In this document: piece after piece, positions 1-6,723 of the stretch
Layout: each line of letters opens with the position of its first letter
Numbering within the stretch: the stretch's first letter is position 1
Assembly (NCBI GenBank): GCA_041748175.1
Contig: JBGTDU010000093.1
Coordinates: 1-9,291, forward strand
Source: JAHEJB01 sp041748175
GTDB taxonomy: Bacteria; Bacteroidota; Rhodothermia; Rhodothermales; Rubricoccaceae
Direction: 5' to 3'
Length of the DNA stretch: 9,291 nt
Program-made: the position numbers and the translations under genes
The notes under the pieces: generated by a model
Told to the model about the DNA's origin: nothing
Seen by the model: the letters and a program-made list of their open reading frames with translations, nothing else
The model's database searches: none

Positions 1-64
1 CACCGTAACGGGCCGCCTCGTCCCGCGTAGGCGCGGTTGGTTGCAAAGACGAAACATCGGCCAT
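1..64 (-). CDS. N-terminal fragment of an unidentified leftward gene
   Basis: An ATG at 64 reading leftward opens a frame with no stop to the window edge (21 full codons, beginning MADVSSLQ and containing PTRDEAARYG). The 104 bases between this start and the SPFH gene at 169 would be a divergent promoter region. No Shine-Dalgarno sequence is visible, but that is usual in this window. The fragment is too short to recognise a family. It is called because the frame is open and the divergent layout is plausible; it could equally be a chance open frame. Confidence 0.35.
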   Translation of the reverse strand, partial: MADVSSLQPTAPTRDEAARYG

Positions 65-168
65 GGAAGACGGGGAGAGAAGAGGTGGGCCGCGTAGTTT
101 ACCAACCCACGCCCGTCTCGGCGAACACCGGCCGGCGTCTCTGATCGACTCATCCAACCTCACCTACG

Positions 169-1002
169 ATGGCTTCTCCTCTGGATCGAATCAAACCACC
201 TCGCAACAGTCGTCTTGGAATTATTGGCATTCTCGCCGTTGTTCTGCTCATTATGATTCCCGCCTGCATGACGAAGTCAATCGGCTCGGGCGAGCAGGGC
301 GTGAAGTACAGCAGCTTCAGCGGCACGAACCTGAGCACGGTGTATGGCGAAGGCCTGAACATCTTCTTTCCTTGGGAGCGGATGGTGGTGTACGACGTGC
401 GGGTGAAATCGGAGGACGAGCAGCTATCAGCGCTTTCGTCGAACGGCGCTACTATTACGATGGAGGTGACGGTGCGCTACCGACCCACCACGAACAACCT
501 TCCGTATCTCCATACGACGTTTGGTCAGGAGTATTACGAGAGTCTCATTCGTCCCGAATTGAGAAGCGCGGCTCGCGAGATCGTTGGCCGATACACGCCG
601 GAGGAATTGTATTCCACACGCCGAAATGAACTGCAGGACCGGATCCACCAGCAAGTGGCTGATGCGGCAGCCGAGCAGTTTGTCGAGATCGATGCCGTGC
701 TCATCCGCGACGTGGTGCTCCCCGATCAGGTGCGCCGCGCCATTGAGAACAAGCTCGAGGAGGAACAACTCGTGCAGCAGGCCGCGCTCTCGGTAAGCCG
801 CGCCGAGCAAGAGGCCGCCCGCAAGCGCGTCGAGGCGCAGGGCGACGCCGACCGCGCGAGCATCGTGACGCAGAGCCTCACGCCGCAATACATCCGCTGG
901 CAAGCCATCCAGGCCACGCTTCAACTCGCGGAATCCGACAACGCCAAAGTGGTCATCATCGGGGGCGATGGTGATGGGCTGCCGGTGATACTTGGGGAGT
1001 GA
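169..1002 (+). CDS. Prohibitin/SPFH (band 7) family membrane protein
   Basis: A 277-residue prohibitin-like protein. Residues about 16-31 form one hydrophobic anchor after a short basic N-terminus. An SPFH domain follows (about 36-210), with the usual early GEQGV segment, a GLNIFFPWER stretch, and a beta-rich then helical body ending in VLIRDVVLPDQVRRAIENK. A charged Glu/Ala/Arg-rich coiled coil (about 190-232, EEEQLVQQA to VEAQGDADR) leads into a short C-terminal tail. These proteins form large ring-like oligomers on membranes and often act as scaffolds that modulate membrane proteases such as FtsH; that role here is inferred from the family. IPAC at 30-33 is a poor lipobox, so a lipid anchor is possible but less likely than a transmembrane helix. 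The ATG at 169 is chosen because it gives the full anchor; no ribosome binding site is clear. Confidence 0.88.
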   Translation: MASPLDRIKPPRNSRLGIIGILAVVLLIMIPACMTKSIGSGEQGVKYSSFSGTNLSTVYGEGLNIFFPWERMVVYDVRVKSEDEQLSALSSNGATITMEVTVRYRPTTNNLPYLHTTFGQEYYESLIRPELRSAAREIVGRYTPEELYSTRRNELQDRIHQQVADAAAEQFVEIDAVLIRDVVLPDQVRRAIENKLEEEQLVQQAALSVSRAEQEAARKRVEAQGDADRASIVTQSLTPQYIRWQAIQATLQLAESDNAKVVIIGGDGDGLPVILGE

Positions 1003-1017
1003 GTGGCTGAGCTGGTT

Positions 1018-1079
1018 CGTAATGCGTAATGCGTAATTGGATCTAAAAAACACGCAATACGGATTACGCAGTACGAGAT
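1018..1079. repeat. Inverted pair of 7-bp tandem repeats between SPFH and MGMT-like genes
   Basis: Three copies of CGTAATG/T in tandem (1018-1038) face four copies of a related unit in the opposite sense (ACGCAAT, ACGGATT, ACGCAGT, ACGAGAT; 1052-1079). The arms 1018-1034 and 1052-1068 pair at 15 of 17 positions around a 17-base loop, so RNA or single-stranded DNA could form a hairpin. It may act as a weak terminator for the SPFH gene, but there is no T tract. The last unit contains the ATG at 1078, which argues that the MGMT-like gene starts at the next ATG. Confidence 0.7.
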
Positions 1080-1092
1080 GCTCCAGGGTTCT

Positions 1093-1470
1093 ATGAGCAG
1101 GTCTGACTACAAGAACAGTTCAATCGGCGACCACGATTTCTTCTCCCGCGTTCTCGATGTGGTCGCGCAGATCCCGCACGGGCGCGTGACCACGTATGGG
1201 CACATCGCGGAGTATCTGGGAACGCGGAGCGCTTCACGGGCCGTGGGTTGGGCGCTGAACGGCGTAAGCACGGCCGAGCCTGCGCCGGATCCCCTGGACT
1301 TGCCGTGTCACCGTGTGGTGAACCGATTCGGTGGATTATCCGGCAAACATCATTTCGCCACACCAGACCTGATGGAGGAGCGCCTCCGAGGCGAGGGCGT
1401 CGAGTTTGATGAGGATGGATGCGTGGTCATCGCGGAGCATCTATGGGTGCCGGGGGACGAGACGCACTAG
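1093..1470 (+). CDS. MGMT-family (alkyltransferase-like) DNA repair protein
   Basis: A 125-residue protein consisting only of the C-terminal DNA-binding and active-site domain of O6-alkylguanine-DNA alkyltransferases. Visible motifs are IPHGRVTTYGHIA (the Tyr that helps rotate the phosphate), SRAVGWAL with the Arg finger (about residue 49), and PCHRVV with the alkyl-acceptor Cys at about 72. It continues as NRFGGLSGKHHF and then GVEFDEDG. Alkyltransferase-like proteins usually have Trp or Ala in place of this Cys and only flag lesions for repair; the Cys here suggests it could transfer alkyl groups itself. That is inference. The full-length Ada/Ogt N-terminal domain is absent. The in-frame ATG at 1078 lies inside a repeat unit, so 1093 is preferred; starting at 1078 would add five residues. 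Confidence 0.85.
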   Translation: MSRSDYKNSSIGDHDFFSRVLDVVAQIPHGRVTTYGHIAEYLGTRSASRAVGWALNGVSTAEPAPDPLDLPCHRVVNRFGGLSGKHHFATPDLMEERLRGEGVEFDEDGCVVIAEHLWVPGDETH

Positions 1471-1480
1471 CGCACAGTGG

Positions 1481-1536
1481 GATTTCGGATGTGGGATGTG
1501 GGATGTGGGATATCGGATGTGGGATATCGGATTTCG
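1481..1536. repeat. Tandem heptamer array GATNTSG (8 units)
   Basis: Eight consecutive 7-bp units fill 1481-1536 in three versions: GATTTCG, GATGTGG and GATATCG. The units differ only at positions 4, 6 or both. It starts ten bases after the MGMT-like stop and lies between two convergent genes. Short heptanucleotide tandem repeats of this sort are known in other bacteria, for example the STRR repeats of heterocystous cyanobacteria. The interleaving of variants suggests repeated duplication by slippage. No coding use is seen. Confidence 0.85.
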
Positions 1537-1547
1537 GACCACAAATT

Positions 1548-1596
1548 CCGTCCACCGTCCACCGTCCACCGTCCACCGTCAGCCGTCCACCGTCCC
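1548..1596. repeat. Tandem heptamer array CCGTCCA (7 units) overlapping the end of aroA
   Basis: Seven consecutive 7-bp units: four CCGTCCA, then CCGTCAG, CCGTCCA and CCGTCCC. The aroA reading frame enters the array from the right, and its TGA (1581-1579 on the minus strand) falls in the single CCGTCAG variant. The last residues of EPSP synthase (about GTVDG) are therefore encoded by repeat units. A standard unit at that place would let translation continue into the rest of the array. Confidence 0.85.
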
Positions 1597-2892
1597 GACA
1601 ATCCCTCCACCCGCGCTGCCATCCAGTTCGTCCCAGAATGTGGGGAAAGAAACAGCTGTACAATCTGCGTTGTGGATGGTTGTTGGGCTGGTGGCCACCA
1701 AGGCCGCGATGCCCGCCGCCATCGCGATGCGATGATCGCCATGCGAATCGACGGTTGCGCCATGCAGTGAATGGCCGCCTTCGATGACGAGGCCATCTTC
1801 CGTTTCCTTCACGCGACCACCCATTGCGTTCAGGAACTCGGCGGTTGCTGCGAGGCGGTCGGATTCCTTTACCCGCAGCTCGCCCGCATTGCGGATTGTT
1901 GTTCTGCCCCGGGCGCATGCCGCCGCCACCGCAAGGATGGGGATTTCGTCGATCAGTTTGGGGATGAGATCTCCGCCCACCTCAACGCCATGAAGGCCGT
2001 GTTCTGGCGCAGCGACTCGGATGTCTCCGATGGACTCGTAGGCTCGCGTTCGCTCATCGGAAACGTCAACGCGCCCCCCCATCGCGCGGAGAACATCGAG
2101 CAATGCCGCGCGCGAGGGGTTCAGGCCGACTTGCCGCATCTCCAGCGTCGAGTTCTCAACAATCGAGCCCGCCACTATGAAAAACGCTGCGGCAGAAAAA
2201 TCGCGCGGCACAACCCAGATGCGGGGTGGCAGCGCCATCATCGGATCGATGGTGATGTGACGCGTTCCCCCAAAATCGAGTGTGGAGAGCCCCAGCATTC
2301 TTTCCGTGTGGTCGCGGGAAGGAGATGGCTCGATTACCGTCGTCGGGGCATCCGCCATCAACCCCGCAAGCAGCACACACGACTTCACTTGGGCCGACGC
2401 GACGGGAAGTGTGTAGAAAATACCACGCAGCGAACCGCCTCGAATGTGAATCGGGGCGTGGCCGTGTTCGAGTTCAACAGAGGCGCGCATTTGGCGCAGC
2501 GGCTCGGCAACGCGGTCCATGGGTCGCGCCGAGAGCGATTCGTCGCCGGTCAGCGTTGATGAGAACGGCTGCCCCGCCAAGACGCCTGCCATCAGCCGCA
2601 TCGTCGTGCCCGAATTTCCACAGTCCAACGGAGTATGAGGCGCTTGAAATCCATTCCGGCCGACACCCTGCACAAACAGGCTGTCCTCCCGCACTTCCAT
2701 CTCTACGCCGAGTGCCCGCAGCACAGCGAGCGTCGATTGCGGATCGGCGGCATCCGGGTAACCGACAATCTGATTTTCGCCCTCGGAGAGCGCGGCCAGA
2801 ATCGCCGCACGGTGGGCGATGGACTTATCCGGTGGAATCGCGATTCGGCCTGCAATTGCCGCGACAGGCTCGACAATGACGGTCCGGGGCAT
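1579..2892 (-). CDS. aroA: 3-phosphoshikimate 1-carboxyvinyltransferase (EPSP synthase)
   Basis: The cytosolic shikimate-pathway enzyme that joins phosphoenolpyruvate to shikimate-3-phosphate, on the way to chorismate and the aromatic amino acids. At 437 residues it has the expected length. Landmarks in order are PDKSIAHRA (21-29), LDCGNSGTTMRL (89-100), GDESLSARPMDR (116-127), SAQVKS (166-171), SRDHTERML (192-200), DEIP with the catalytic Asp315, RVKESDR (340-346) and HGDHRIAM (384-391). SAQVK and RDHTE resemble class II (Bacillus/CP4-like) enzymes. The inhibitor-pocket Gly is kept in NSGTT, so intrinsic glyphosate tolerance is not suggested by that residue. The start at 2892 overlaps the upstream stop (TGATG), which implies translational coupling. 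A longer frame opening at 2952 would lie inside the upstream gene. The C-terminus runs into a heptamer repeat. Confidence 0.97.
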   Translation of the reverse strand: MPRTVIVEPVAAIAGRIAIPPDKSIAHRAAILAALSEGENQIVGYPDAADPQSTLAVLRALGVEMEVREDSLFVQGVGRNGFQAPHTPLDCGNSGTTMRLMAGVLAGQPFSSTLTGDESLSARPMDRVAEPLRQMRASVELEHGHAPIHIRGGSLRGIFYTLPVASAQVKSCVLLAGLMADAPTTVIEPSPSRDHTERMLGLSTLDFGGTRHITIDPMMALPPRIWVVPRDFSAAAFFIVAGSIVENSTLEMRQVGLNPSRAALLDVLRAMGGRVDVSDERTRAYESIGDIRVAAPEHGLHGVEVGGDLIPKLIDEIPILAVAAACARGRTTIRNAGELRVKESDRLAATAEFLNAMGGRVKETEDGLVIEGGHSLHGATVDSHGDHRIAMAAGIAALVATSPTTIHNADCTAVSFPTFWDELDGSAGGGIVGTVDG

Positions 2893-3536
2893 CACTTCCC
2901 GGTATAGACGATTGGCCACGTCCGCGGATCGAGGCATTCTTCGTTCTCGCATTGAGCGTCGCAGTCCTGCGCTTGTGCCTGAACGGGCTCTACAGCGGTG
3001 TCGTCAATCTGGTACGTCACGTAGGTTCCGCATCCACCGATGCCGCGACCTCGCTCGTACACGCTAAAAGTATCCCGGCCTCCTTCCTCAAAATTCGCGT
3101 CGCCGCTGTGAATTGCCGCGTGCGAAGGCAACAGTTCACCGTCGACGCCGACGTCGGGATATCGAAGGAGGACCGCTTCGTTGCCAGCTATCAGTACCAG
3201 CGCAAAGTTGCCCTGATACGCTCCAAAACTACACGTCACCTCGATCAGAACGCGGTCATTCCCGAGGAGATGTCTCGACATCATGCCCGTCTCGTCGTCC
3301 TCGAACGAAGGATCTTCCCACCATTCCCTGCACGCTTCGAGCCAGCCGCTGGCTTCATTCAGCTCCCAGGCAAGTTCACGCGAGATGGCGTTTGCCACGT
3401 CATAGTCCGCCAACCAGATCGAATCCGCCCACAGGATTTCCGCGACATTCATCCACGCGTTCGCAGCGAAATCATCCTGCGCAAAAACCGGTGTGATTCC
3501 GGCGACGATGATGAGGAGGGTTAGGGTCTTGATCAT
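2892..3536 (-). CDS. Secreted DUF1176-like protein
   Basis: A 214-residue exported protein of unknown function. Residues 1-19 form a signal peptide (MIK, then a hydrophobic core, cleavage probably after VFA). The mature part has an alpha-rich, Trp- and acid-rich first half. The second half holds CSFGAYQGN (102-110), a VLLRYPD segment, RGRGIGGCGTY (162-171), a Cys cluster (192, 196, 201) and a final TWPIVY. The Cys-x-x-GAY element, the GRG-x-G-x-CG element and the closing WP-x-V match the pattern I associate with DUF1176 proteins of Gram-negative bacteria; the assignment is by eye. Six cysteines outside the signal peptide suggest periplasmic disulfides. The start ATG at 3536 overlaps the add stop (ATGA) with GGAG only one base upstream, and the stop overlaps the aroA start, so it is the middle cistron of a coupled trio. 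Confidence 0.75.
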   Translation of the reverse strand: MIKTLTLLIIVAGITPVFAQDDFAANAWMNVAEILWADSIWLADYDVANAISRELAWELNEASGWLEACREWWEDPSFEDDETGMMSRHLLGNDRVLIEVTCSFGAYQGNFALVLIAGNEAVLLRYPDVGVDGELLPSHAAIHSGDANFEEGGRDTFSVYERGRGIGGCGTYVTYQIDDTAVEPVQAQAQDCDAQCENEECLDPRTWPIVYTGK

Positions 3537-4585
3537 TCTCCAGGTACGAGATTCCGAGGCGCGACCTCTTCCAGCAACTCCATTTTCCGCGCGTAGGGGA
3601 GGAAGGCGTGGCGGAAGCCGTTGAGGACTATGTTGTGGATGTCGTCGGCCGGAATGCCGCACCTTGTATGGGCAAGGTATAACTCGTCCGTAACCGTCGT
3701 GCGCGAAAAGAGGCGGTTGTCGGTGTTGATGGTGACGGGAACGCCCGCGCGAACATACTCTGCAACCGGATGCGCTTCATAGCTGGCTACGACGCGGGTC
3801 TGGACATTACTCGTCGGACAGACCTCCAGTGGAATCTGGCGGTCGACGAAATAGCGCAGGAGATCGGGGTCCTGTCCGAGCGTCACGCCGTGGCCGATCC
3901 GGTGAGCGCCGCACTTGAAGAGTGCTTGTCGAATTGATGCGGGCCCGAACGATTCGCCGGCGTGGATGGTGATATTGAGGAGGTGCTTCCGGGCATGATA
4001 GAAGGCGGCACCGTGCATCTCGGCGGGGTTTCCCTGCTCGCCTCCGGCGAGGTCGAAGCCCACGACACCCTGATCGCGGTGCGCCGCCGCCAGTTCCGCC
4101 TGCGCGAGCGACGCGCTTTCAAAACGATCCCGCAACCCACAGATGATGACACCTGTTCTGATTCCAAAGTCCTGCTCGGCTTCGCGGAGCCCAGCGAGCA
4201 CAGCGTCGTTCACCTGCCAGAGCGTAAGGCCGTGCTCCGTGTGCAGCGTCGGGCCGTAGCGGATTTCGAGATACCGGACGTTTTCCTTCGCATTGTCCTC
4301 CGCGAGCTCGTAGGCAACTCGGTGGAGAACCTCTCGCGATTGCATCAAAGGTATCGTGTACCCGAACCACGCGAGATACTCTTCCAGCGTTGCAGAGCCG
4401 TCTATCTTCTTGAGTTCCTCGGCCAGTGATTCCGGTTCAGCAGCAGGGAGGAGCTCGACCTGGTTTTGGCGGCGCGCCAGATCAAGTAGCGTGGTCAGGC
4501 GCAGCGAGCCATCGAGGTGGCAATGGAGCTCGGCCTTTGGCCAATCGAAAATGGTCTCGCGCGAAAGCGGGGCGTCGCGTTCCAT
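3533..4585 (-). CDS. add: Adenosine deaminase
   Basis: A cytosolic zinc-dependent amidohydrolase that converts adenosine to inosine in purine salvage. The chosen start gives 350 residues, the usual length. Metal and catalytic motifs are all present: HCH in KAELHCHLDGSLR (His21 and His23), HAGE (208-211, metal His and catalytic Glu), RIGHGV (catalytic His232), EVCPTSNVQT (254-263) and INTDNRLFS with the zinc-ligand Asp289. The NTDN form instead of TDD is common in bacterial members. An in-frame ATG at 4675 would add 30 residues lacking conserved character, so the ATG at 4585 is preferred; neither has a clear ribosome binding site. It is first of three overlapping leftward genes and divergent from tatA. 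Confidence 0.95.
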   Translation of the reverse strand: MERDAPLSRETIFDWPKAELHCHLDGSLRLTTLLDLARRQNQVELLPAAEPESLAEELKKIDGSATLEEYLAWFGYTIPLMQSREVLHRVAYELAEDNAKENVRYLEIRYGPTLHTEHGLTLWQVNDAVLAGLREAEQDFGIRTGVIICGLRDRFESASLAQAELAAAHRDQGVVGFDLAGGEQGNPAEMHGAAFYHARKHLLNITIHAGESFGPASIRQALFKCGAHRIGHGVTLGQDPDLLRYFVDRQIPLEVCPTSNVQTRVVASYEAHPVAEYVRAGVPVTINTDNRLFSRTTVTDELYLAHTRCGIPADDIHNIVLNGFRHAFLPYARKMELLEEVAPRNLVPGE

Positions 4586-4666
4586 CGTGGCTTGTTTTCG
4601 CGCCAAACTAGCCTCGCCTGCATGCAGCGGCAACGCGCAGGATGTTCGGGCGAGGATGGTGCGGGC

Positions 4667-4695
4667 TTGGCGCACTCGCTGGGCGGCGCTAGATT
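4667..4695 (+). promoter_or_regulatory. Possible sigma70-type promoter for tatA
   Basis: TTGGCG (4667-4672), a 17-base spacer and TAGATT (4690-4695) match the -35/-10 consensus at four of six positions each. The -10 box ends 73 bases before the tatA ATG, in the divergent region between add and tatA. It could arise by chance in a segment this long, and the host's promoter preferences are unknown. Confidence 0.25.
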
Positions 4696-4768
4696 CTCAG
4701 CGCACATCCGCCGCGAACCGGATCTGGCCAAACAAGTAGCAACCGCACATCACTCGACCGAAACCATC

Positions 4769-5059
4769 ATGGGCAGCATTGGAACTACCGAGATCATTCT
4801 CATCTTTCTTGCCGTCTTGCTGCTTTTTGGTGCCAAGCGAATCCCCGAGATCGCACGCGGCCTTGGAAAAGGTATCCGCGAGTTCAAGGACGCGTCGAAC
4901 GATATCAAGCGGGAATTGACAATCACCGACGCGCCGCCGCAACAGATCCAACAACCCGCACAACAACCGACGCCCACCGTGCCTCCGGTTCAGCAGCAGG
5001 CGCCGGCCCCGGTAGAGATTCCGCCGCAGGAGGCACCCCCGGCGGAGGGTGGAGCATAG
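4769..5059 (+). CDS. tatA: Twin-arginine translocase subunit TatA/TatE family
   Basis: A 96-residue component of the Tat system, which moves folded proteins across the inner membrane. One short N-terminal membrane helix (about 7-21, EIILIFLAVLLLFG) ends at the conserved Phe-Gly hinge (20-21). An amphipathic helix follows, with KRIPEIARGLGKGIREFK (about 23-40). From residue 51 on the tail is almost only Pro, Gln, Ala and Glu and is probably disordered. The frame is open upstream as far as 4517, antisense to add, but the TatA fold begins exactly at the ATG at 4769. No tatB or tatC lies beside it, so the rest of the translocase must be encoded elsewhere. TatA rather than TatB is favoured by the short length and the FGAKRIPE sequence. 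Confidence 0.93.
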   Translation: MGSIGTTEIILIFLAVLLLFGAKRIPEIARGLGKGIREFKDASNDIKRELTITDAPPQQIQQPAQQPTPTVPPVQQQAPAPVEIPPQEAPPAEGGA

Positions 5060-5076
5060 TCTTGCCAGATTTTTTG

Positions 5077-5132
5077 GCTACCGCGATGAATCTTTAACGG
5101 TGGTTTCGAGGCTTTGGAGTGGGCGCGGTAGC
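5077..5132 (+). other. 9-bp inverted repeat in the sucD leader
   Basis: GCTACCGCG (5077-5085) is matched perfectly by CGCGGTAGC (5124-5132) across a 38-base loop, between the tatA stop and the sucD start. No T tract follows, so it is not a typical intrinsic terminator. It may be a leader structure, an operator, or chance. Confidence 0.3.
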
Positions 5133-5168
5133 TTCGGGGGACTGCATTAACCGCGCAAACCACGTCCC

Positions 5169-6047
5169 ATGTCCATTCTAATCAACAAGGACTCCCGCGT
5201 CGTCGTTCAGGGTATAACCGGCAAGGAAGGGTCTTTCCACGCCGAGCAGATGATTGAGTATGGGACGACCGTCGTCGGTGGCGTGACACCCGGAAAAGGC
5301 GGAACGACGCACCTCGATCTTCCTGTCTTCAACACAGTGAAGGAGTCGGTTGAGCGAGGCGGAGCCAACGTGGCGTGCATCTTTGTGCCGCCGGCTTTTG
5401 CCGCGGACGCTGTGATGGAAGCAGCCGACGCGGGCGTGAAGGTGATCGTCTGCATAACCGAGGGCATTCCGGTTCGCGACATGATCGCCGTCGCGCCCTA
5501 TGTCAAGAAGCGCGGCGCCCGGCTCATCGGTCCGAACTGTCCGGGCGTTCTCACGCCAGGTGAGGCGAAGGTCGGCATCATGCCCACCATGATATTTTCG
5601 GAGGGCTCCGTCGGCGTGATTTCGCGCTCGGGAACGCTCACCTACGAGGCCGTCGACCAGCTCACGCGCGCCGGACTTGGCCAGACGACAGCTGTCGGCA
5701 TTGGCGGCGACCCGATCATAGGGACGCAGTTTGTGGATGCGCTGGAGCTGTTCGAAGCAGACCCGGCCACCGAGGCCGTCGTGATGATTGGCGAGATCGG
5801 CGGGTCGGCTGAGGAAGAGGCCGCCGAGTTCGTCAAGACCAGCATGACGAAGCCTGTCTTCGGCTTCATCGCCGGCCGCACAGCGCCTCCTGGACGCCGG
5901 ATGGGCCACGCCGGTGCGATCATCTCCGGCGGCAAAGGCACGGCCGACGAAAAGCTCAAGGCCATGCGCGAAGCTGGCATCACGACCGTCGAGAGCCCTG
6001 CCGCCATTGGCGAGACCGTGGCGGCGCACTTCGCGCAGGTGGCATAG
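5169..6047 (+). CDS. sucD: Succinate-CoA ligase (ADP/GDP-forming) alpha subunit
   Basis: The alpha subunit of succinyl-CoA synthetase, a TCA-cycle enzyme that makes ATP or GTP from succinyl-CoA. At 292 residues it is the normal size. The CoA-binding Rossmann part shows VQGITGKEGSFHAEQM (13-28), GTTVVGGVTPGKGG (32-45) and the CITEGIPVRDM loop (95-105). GPNCPGVLTPGE (121-132) follows. The ligase part has ISRSGTLTYEAV, GIGGDPIIGT, MIGEIGGSAEEEAAEF and GRTAPPGRRMGHAGAI, with the phosphohistidine His247. It needs a beta subunit (SucC), which usually lies directly upstream but here is replaced by tatA. An ATG directly after CGTCCC begins the family's normal N-terminus; no Shine-Dalgarno sequence is visible. 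Confidence 0.97.
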   Translation: MSILINKDSRVVVQGITGKEGSFHAEQMIEYGTTVVGGVTPGKGGTTHLDLPVFNTVKESVERGGANVACIFVPPAFAADAVMEAADAGVKVIVCITEGIPVRDMIAVAPYVKKRGARLIGPNCPGVLTPGEAKVGIMPTMIFSEGSVGVISRSGTLTYEAVDQLTRAGLGQTTAVGIGGDPIIGTQFVDALELFEADPATEAVVMIGEIGGSAEEEAAEFVKTSMTKPVFGFIAGRTAPPGRRMGHAGAIISGGKGTADEKLKAMREAGITTVESPAAIGETVAAHFAQVA

Positions 6048-6075
6048 AGGCGGTTCTAAATTCCATTGGTATTGT

Positions 6076-6080
6076 AAGGG
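6076..6080 (+). promoter_or_regulatory. Shine-Dalgarno sequence of engB
   Basis: AAGGG sits six bases before the ATG at 6087. It is the clearest Shine-Dalgarno at normal spacing that I noticed in the window, and it supports 6087 rather than 6114 as the engB start. Confidence 0.45.
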
Positions 6081-6086
6081 CACGGC

Positions 6087-6704
6087 ATGCGGTGCGCATG
6101 TGCATATTCGGCCATGAGAGTACAAACCGTCGAATTTGTTCGCTCGGCCCCAAACTGGGCGACCATGCCAACTGACAGGAAGGCGGAGATCGCGTTCGTT
6201 GGTCGGTCGAACGTAGGGAAGTCGTCGTTGCTGAACGCGCTGATTGGCCGGAAGAACCTGGCCCGCACTAGCTCCACGCCGGGCAAAACGCAAGCGCTGA
6301 ACTACTACCTCGTCAACGGTCCGGCGGGTTTCTATCTGGTCGATCTCCCAGGATTCGGCTACGCGAAGGTGCCCCTGAAAATGCGAGCAGCGTGGCAGCA
6401 ACTCATCGGTACCTACGTGACGCAGCGGGAGGAGCTTCGACTGATCTTCCACCTCATCGACAGCCGCCACGAGCCCACAAAGCTCGACGACGAGCTTACT
6501 GAAATCATGCGCGGAAGCCCCGTGCCGCGGGTCATTCTGCTAACCAAAGCCGATAAGCTTGGGAAGAACCAGCAACGAAATCGGGTCACCCAAATCGCAA
6601 ATCGAATGGCCGAAATCGGCATTGAAGTTCCGGTCATCCTAACCTCCGCCGAGAAGAAAACCGGCATGGACGAGGTCTGGAGATGGGTCGAGACGCTTCT
6701 GTAG
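6087..6704 (+). CDS. engB: Ribosome-biogenesis GTPase EngB/YsxC
   Basis: A small essential TRAFAC GTPase that assists assembly of the large ribosomal subunit. All G motifs are present: G1 GRSNVGKSS (39-47), G2 within TSSTPGKTQ (61-69, Thr64), G3 DLPGFG (86-91), G4 TKAD (153-156) and G5 TSAEKK (186-191). RKNLARTSSTPGKTQALNYY is the EngB signature region. From 6087 the protein has 205 residues and a good ribosome binding site. The alternative ATG at 6114 gives 196 residues and an N-terminus closer in length to Bacillus YsxC, so the start is uncertain by nine codons. It follows sucD by 39 bases in the same direction and may be cotranscribed. Confidence 0.95.
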   Translation: MRCACAYSAMRVQTVEFVRSAPNWATMPTDRKAEIAFVGRSNVGKSSLLNALIGRKNLARTSSTPGKTQALNYYLVNGPAGFYLVDLPGFGYAKVPLKMRAAWQQLIGTYVTQREELRLIFHLIDSRHEPTKLDDELTEIMRGSPVPRVILLTKADKLGKNQQRNRVTQIANRMAEIGIEVPVILTSAEKKTGMDEVWRWVETLL

Positions 6705-6723
6705 GGGAGCGGCCTGCCGCGCC

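Noticed and set aside
68..118. Nested inverted repeats (68-74 with 112-118, and 85-89 with 106-110) in the leader between the two divergent genes
   Set aside because: Stems are only 7 and 5 bp with very unequal bulges; this is near chance for GC-rich DNA, so no element is called.
1018..1596. CRISPR array
   Set aside because: The repeats are 7 bp and directly contiguous, with no spacers and no cas genes nearby.
1771..2559. A 262-residue plus-strand open frame opposite aroA
   Set aside because: It lies wholly opposite a clear EPSP synthase frame and shows no recognisable motif or membrane pattern.
5178..6470. A 430-residue open frame on the minus strand across sucD and engB
   Set aside because: It is antisense to two strongly recognised genes, is rich in Arg and His without domain pattern, and reflects GC-biased third positions.
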